Part shown: positions 4,999 to 8,267 of the stretch, in pieces | How positions within the stretch are numbered: the stretch's first letter is position 1 | Layout: the number at the start of each line of letters is the position of its first letter | Source: CAYZJV01 sp964473245 | Lineage (GTDB): Bacteria; Spirochaetota; Spirochaetia; Sphaerochaetales; Sphaerochaetaceae | Reading direction: 5' to 3' | DNA length: 8,267 nucleotides | Assembly (NCBI GenBank): GCA_964473245.1 | Contig: CAYYOL010000066.1 | Location: 1 to 8,267, forward strand | Position numbers and translations under genes: made by a program | Notes under the pieces: model-generated | Database searches by the model: none | What the model saw: the letters and a program-made list of their open reading frames with translations, nothing else | What the model was told of the DNA's origin: nothing

Positions 4999-7344
4999 AT
5001 GAAACAGTCCAACGACTTCGCCCACGATATGATCGACCTGGATACGCATCCGAACCGCATACTCTCCATCGCCACCCGGGACGTTCAGTGTACCCAGAAC
5101 AGCGACGGAACGATCACCCTTACCCTGCACCTACAGGGCATGCGCCACAATGGCACCTTCATGCCCATCACAGACGGCTCGGTCGCGCCCATGACGGTGC
5201 AGTTTCATCTAGCGGCATACGGAGACTCGATCCTCCGTTTCAGCGGCGCCTTCGCCGACGAGGAGATCGAAACCGACTCCCTCATGCTCGACAGCGAGGG
5301 CTCCCTCCAGGGCGCACCCGACTCGCTCACGCTCAGCGAGGACGAAGCGGGAGTATATACCTTCCTCGACAGCAAGGGACGTACCAGAGGACTTCTGTCG
5401 ACTGCAGCGCATACCCAGCGGGTGTGGAGTTCGTTGCAGCGCAAAGCCGATGCGATGGTACAACTCACCCTCTATCCCGACGGCGATACTGCTCGGGGTG
5501 TGGAGGTGATGAGCTACGACCACTTCTTTCCCGGCAAGCTCGAATCGGCACCACTTGGCTGCATAGTCGATGATGGCAAGGTGACAGGAACCCTGTTCTC
5601 CCTGCACGCCGAGGCTAACGAACACTTCTGCGGCACCGGTGAGCGGTTCGGCAGGCTCGATCTTGCCGGAAGGACGATCACGCTGGAGAACACCGATGCC
5701 CTAGGAACGGCGAGTCGGAAGGCCTACAAGAATGTCCCGTTCTACCTCTCCAGTGCCGGGTACGGCCTGCTTATCCACTCGACAGCCCACATGCGCATCT
5801 CGTTTGCCGATATCTCGAACCGGGCAGTGCAAGCCCTCGTAAACGACACACGACTCGATCTCTTTGTGATCGGTGGAGGCTCCCCCGAGAAGATCCTCCA
5901 CCACTACCGGAGACTTACCGGATTCTCTCCCGAACTGCCTCTGTGGAGTTACGGCATGTGGATGAGTCGCATGACCTACTTCACTGCCGAGGAGGTGGAG
6001 GGGATCGTGGATCGGCTGAGACGGGAGGGGTACCCCTGCGATGTCATTCACCTCGATTCGGGCTACTTCGCCGAAGACTGGGTGTGCACCTGGGAGTTCT
6101 CCCCCACCCGTTTTGCCGATCCCGAGCAGTTCATCGCACGTCTGCGTGAGAAAGGTATCCGCATCAGTCTCTGGCAGACACCGAATATCGGGAAAGAGAA
6201 TCCGCTCTACCCGGAGGCTCGCGAGAAGGGCTACCTGCCGCCGCTGCACGAGGGTGAGCACATGAGGACCATGAGCGACTTCTCGGGTCAGGACTTCGGC
6301 GGACAGATCGACTTTACCTATGAACCGGCTGTACAGTGGTACCAGAATCTCCTGCGTCGACTGCTGGATATAGGGGTGGCGTGCATCAAGACCGACTTCG
6401 GCGAGAAGATCCTCCTGCATGCCGACTTCAAGGGAATGTCGGGTGAACGACTGCACAACCTCTATTCGGTGCTCTACCAGAAGGCAGCCTTCGAGGCTAC
6501 CGCAGCATACACCGACAGACCATTCATCTGGGGCAGATCGACCTGGACCGGCGGTCAGCGGTATCCTCTACACTGGGGTGGTGACACCTCGGCAACGTGG
6601 GACGGCATGGCATCCACCCTCCGCGGGGGTCTCCAGTTCGGTCTTTCAGGATATACCTACTGGAGCCACGACATTCCCGGCTTCCACGGCCTACCCGAAT
6701 TCATGAACACCTTCCCTCCCGAAGACCTCTATCTCCGGTGGACACAGTTCGGGGTATTCACCTCCCATATGCGCTACCATGGAACGACGGCTCGCGAGCC
6801 GTGGGAGTTCCCTTCGGTGGCATCCCTGGTGCGATCCTGGCTCCGATTCCGCTACGCGATCATCCCCTACATCGTACAGGAGGCGAAACACTGCACCAGC
6901 AGCGGTCGATCGCTGATCGCCCCGCTCCTGCTGGACTACCCTGAGGACCCGACTGTCTGGCATATCGACGATCAGTACCTCTTCGGTCGCGACCTCCTCG
7001 TTGCTCCGGTGATGAATGAGAGGGGAATCCGGGACATCTACCTTCCAAAGGGGAGATGGGTCGATCTGATTTCTGGAAGGCACCTCGAGGGAGGACGGTG
7101 GCTCCTGGGGGTCAAGTGCTCGCTCGGTGCGATTCCAGTCTTCGTTCGCTATGGCTCACTGATTCCCTACTACCCTGAGCTGGTCGACTCCACCGATGAT
7201 ATGGATATGGACACGATTCGGCACCTGAGTTTTTGTGACTCGGTGTCCGAATCGACTTCAGAAGAGGTGTTCACCTCCCTTGCCGCCTCTTCGGTGGGAC
7301 AACTCTGCAGCTTCTCCTCTGAAGATCTGCAGATAGCGTACTGA
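4999..7344 (+). CDS. Glycoside hydrolase family 31 (alpha-xylosidase/alpha-glucosidase-like)
   Basis: The product is a retaining alpha-glycosidase, 781 residues, close to E. coli YicI (about 772). It has no signal peptide or membrane segment, so it should act in the cytoplasm on sugar delivered by the importer. The order is an N-terminal beta-sandwich (to ~310, with FCGTGERFGRLDLAGR at 210-225), a TIM barrel (~315-640) and C-terminal beta-domains. The catalytic nucleophile is D466 in CIKTDFGEK, and the acid/base is D529 in PLHWGGDTSATWDGM. Other substrate-site residues are D353 (HLDSGYF), W392 (LWQTPNIG), R513 (GRSTW), W555-H557-D558 (YWSHDIPGFHG) and H594-G595 (RYHG). KTDFGE is the form seen in YicI-type alpha-xylosidases, but YicI's Cys-Phe after the -1 site Asp (C307/F308) is Ser-Gly here. 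Xylosidase activity should therefore not be assumed. A 72-bp gap separates it from the permease; GGAGG (4984-4988) is 10 nt before the ATG. Confidence 0.93.
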   Translation: MKQSNDFAHDMIDLDTHPNRILSIATRDVQCTQNSDGTITLTLHLQGMRHNGTFMPITDGSVAPMTVQFHLAAYGDSILRFSGAFADEEIETDSLMLDSEGSLQGAPDSLTLSEDEAGVYTFLDSKGRTRGLLSTAAHTQRVWSSLQRKADAMVQLTLYPDGDTARGVEVMSYDHFFPGKLESAPLGCIVDDGKVTGTLFSLHAEANEHFCGTGERFGRLDLAGRTITLENTDALGTASRKAYKNVPFYLSSAGYGLLIHSTAHMRISFADISNRAVQALVNDTRLDLFVIGGGSPEKILHHYRRLTGFSPELPLWSYGMWMSRMTYFTAEEVEGIVDRLRREGYPCDVIHLDSGYFAEDWVCTWEFSPTRFADPEQFIARLREKGIRISLWQTPNIGKENPLYPEAREKGYLPPLHEGEHMRTMSDFSGQDFGGQIDFTYEPAVQWYQNLLRRLLDIGVACIKTDFGEKILLHADFKGMSGERLHNLYSVLYQKAAFEATAAYTDRPFIWGRSTWTGGQRYPLHWGGDTSATWDGMASTLRGGLQFGLSGYTYWSHDIPGFHGLPEFMNTFPPEDLYLRWTQFGVFTSHMRYHGTTAREPWEFPSVASLVRSWLRFRYAIIPYIVQEAKHCTSSGRSLIAPLLLDYPEDPTVWHIDDQYLFGRDLLVAPVMNERGIRDIYLPKGRWVDLISGRHLEGGRWLLGVKCSLGAIPVFVRYGSLIPYYPELVDSTDDMDMDTIRHLSFCDSVSESTSEEVFTSLAASSVGQLCSFSSEDLQIAY

Positions 7345-7368
7345 TAGAAAAGAAGGAGAAGAGAGCAG

Positions 7369-8267
7369 ATGTGGAAAGAGCAATGGGAGCAGCTTCAGGA
7401 GCGATTCGATGCCTTCTGGCAGCGCAAAGGGCATATCGTCTCCATGTGGAACGGCTATGTACAGACAGATCAGGTCACCTGTCCGAATCCCGAAAAGCAC
7501 TTGGTAGACATAGCCGAACGGATGAGGGCGATAGAGCGATCAGGGGCGTGGGAGCAGTTCTACACCGATGCCGAGCTCGTGGCGTCCCACCAGAGAAACG
7601 CGATCTGTCATGGCCACTACCCTGGAGATTTCATCCCCTTCGCCTACTGTGACTGGGGAACGGTCACCCTCGCACCGATGCTCGGAGCACAGCAGCATTT
7701 CAGCAAGGAGACGGTCTGGTATACGCATGAGCAGACAGCCCTCTCACCTGAGGATGATCGACCGCTGATCCTGCACGATGATGATCGGTGGTTCACCACC
7801 CTACAGGATTTGGCCCGCGTGGGAACTGCATGGGCAAAAGGGAAGTACCTCTGCGGTCTTCCAGCCGTCTGCGGTGGCCTGGATGTCCTTGCCGAACTGC
7901 GTGGAACATCGGAATTGTGTATGGATCTGGTCCTTGAGCCGGATTGGGTGAAGCAAAAGCTCCAGGAGATCGATGCGGTGAACAGAAAGGCCTACAACAC
8001 CCTCTATGAGATCATGCGGGAGGAGGATGGCTCGGTGTTCCATGCATTCTTCATGTTCTGGGCGCGGGGAAGAGCCGCTCTGATCCAGTGCGATTTCGCA
8101 GCCCTGATCAGCGAGGAGATGTTTCGCGAGTTCGCCGTACCGTGGATCCGAGCCGAAGCATCCCGCCTCGACTACAGCCTCTACCATGTCGATGGGCCCG
8201 ATGCCCTGCGCACGGTGGATGCGCTGCTGGAGATCGAGGAGCTGGACTGCATCGAGTTCACCCCCGG
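7369..8267 (+). CDS. Uroporphyrinogen decarboxylase-fold (UroD/MtaA-like) protein, 3' end missing
   Basis: The frame opens at ATG 7369, 10 nt after AAGGAG (7353-7358) and 24 bp after the GH31 stop. It runs open for 299 codons to the window edge, lacking the end of the protein. No signal peptide or membrane segment is seen, so it should be cytoplasmic. It resembles a subgroup of the UroD superfamily, often annotated as uroporphyrinogen-III decarboxylase or corrinoid methyltransferase-like, through HGHYPGDFIPF (81-91), LCGLPAVCGGLDVLAELRG (161-179), IQCDFAALISEEMFREF (239-255) and SLYHVDGPDAL (270-280). True heme-pathway UroD is unlikely: the gene sits in a sugar operon and shows no heme neighbours. 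Zinc methyltransferases such as MtaA carry HxC at the YHVDG strand, but here it is H273-V-D275. No corrinoid protein gene is adjacent within the window. The reaction is unknown; a role in handling the imported sugar or a substituent on it is inference from the operon only. Confidence 0.85.
   Translation, partial: MWKEQWEQLQERFDAFWQRKGHIVSMWNGYVQTDQVTCPNPEKHLVDIAERMRAIERSGAWEQFYTDAELVASHQRNAICHGHYPGDFIPFAYCDWGTVTLAPMLGAQQHFSKETVWYTHEQTALSPEDDRPLILHDDDRWFTTLQDLARVGTAWAKGKYLCGLPAVCGGLDVLAELRGTSELCMDLVLEPDWVKQKLQEIDAVNRKAYNTLYEIMREEDGSVFHAFFMFWARGRAALIQCDFAALISEEMFREFAVPWIRAEASRLDYSLYHVDGPDALRTVDALLEIEELDCIEFTP

Noticed and set aside
5701..6456. 251-codon frame on the - strand opposite the GH31 gene
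   Set aside because: It lies wholly antisense to the catalytic domain of a clearly real gene, and has no ribosome binding site or protein-like pattern. It is a by-product of codon bias in GC-rich sequence.

Overview
This window is an accessory carbohydrate-uptake locus. The layout is: a gene tail, a structured non-coding stretch of about 610 bp, then six co-directional + strand genes. Those are a LacI-family regulator, a three-gene CUT1-type ABC sugar importer (binding protein plus two permeases), a GH31 glycosidase, and a uroporphyrinogen-decarboxylase-fold (UroD/MtaA-like) protein that runs off the right edge. The style suggests a free-living or gut/sediment spirochaete of the Sphaerochaeta/Treponema kind. 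Pointers are the binding protein's signal peptide ending in LFA-QGQRG without a lipobox cysteine, strong AGGAGG-type ribosome binding sites, moderate GC, and the regulator-importer-hydrolase order. This assignment is by feel; no phylogenetic marker is present.

Region by region: 1-99 is the 3' end of a probable protein-L-isoaspartate methyltransferase. 100-716 has no convincing gene but is not featureless. It holds an 8-bp-stem hairpin (260-278), a 297-bp element bounded by a perfect 23-bp inverted repeat (303-599) with further nested stems, and a near-perfect 16-bp palindrome (610-625) upstream of the regulator. 717-1727 encodes the LacI-type regulator, whose GTG start fits the ribosome binding site better than the upstream ATG. 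1787-3100 is the solute-binding protein. A strong intercistronic hairpin (3118-3151) separates it from the two permeases (3170-4075 and 4072-4926, overlapping by ATGA). 4999-7344 is the GH31 enzyme, and 7369-8267 is the UroD-like gene, cut by the window end.

Inferred working model: an oligosaccharide is captured by the binding protein, imported by the permease pair using an ATPase encoded elsewhere (none is in the window), and cleaved in the cytoplasm by the GH31 enzyme. The LacI protein senses the sugar or a derivative and probably controls the cluster and itself. The UroD-like protein is the least explained member. Its relatives include corrinoid-dependent methyltransferases, but it shows HxD where MtaA-type enzymes have the zinc-binding HxC.

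The items most worth a second look are the inverted-repeat element at 303-599, the UroD-like protein in a sugar operon, the altered specificity loop of the GH31, and the hairpin after the binding-protein gene.
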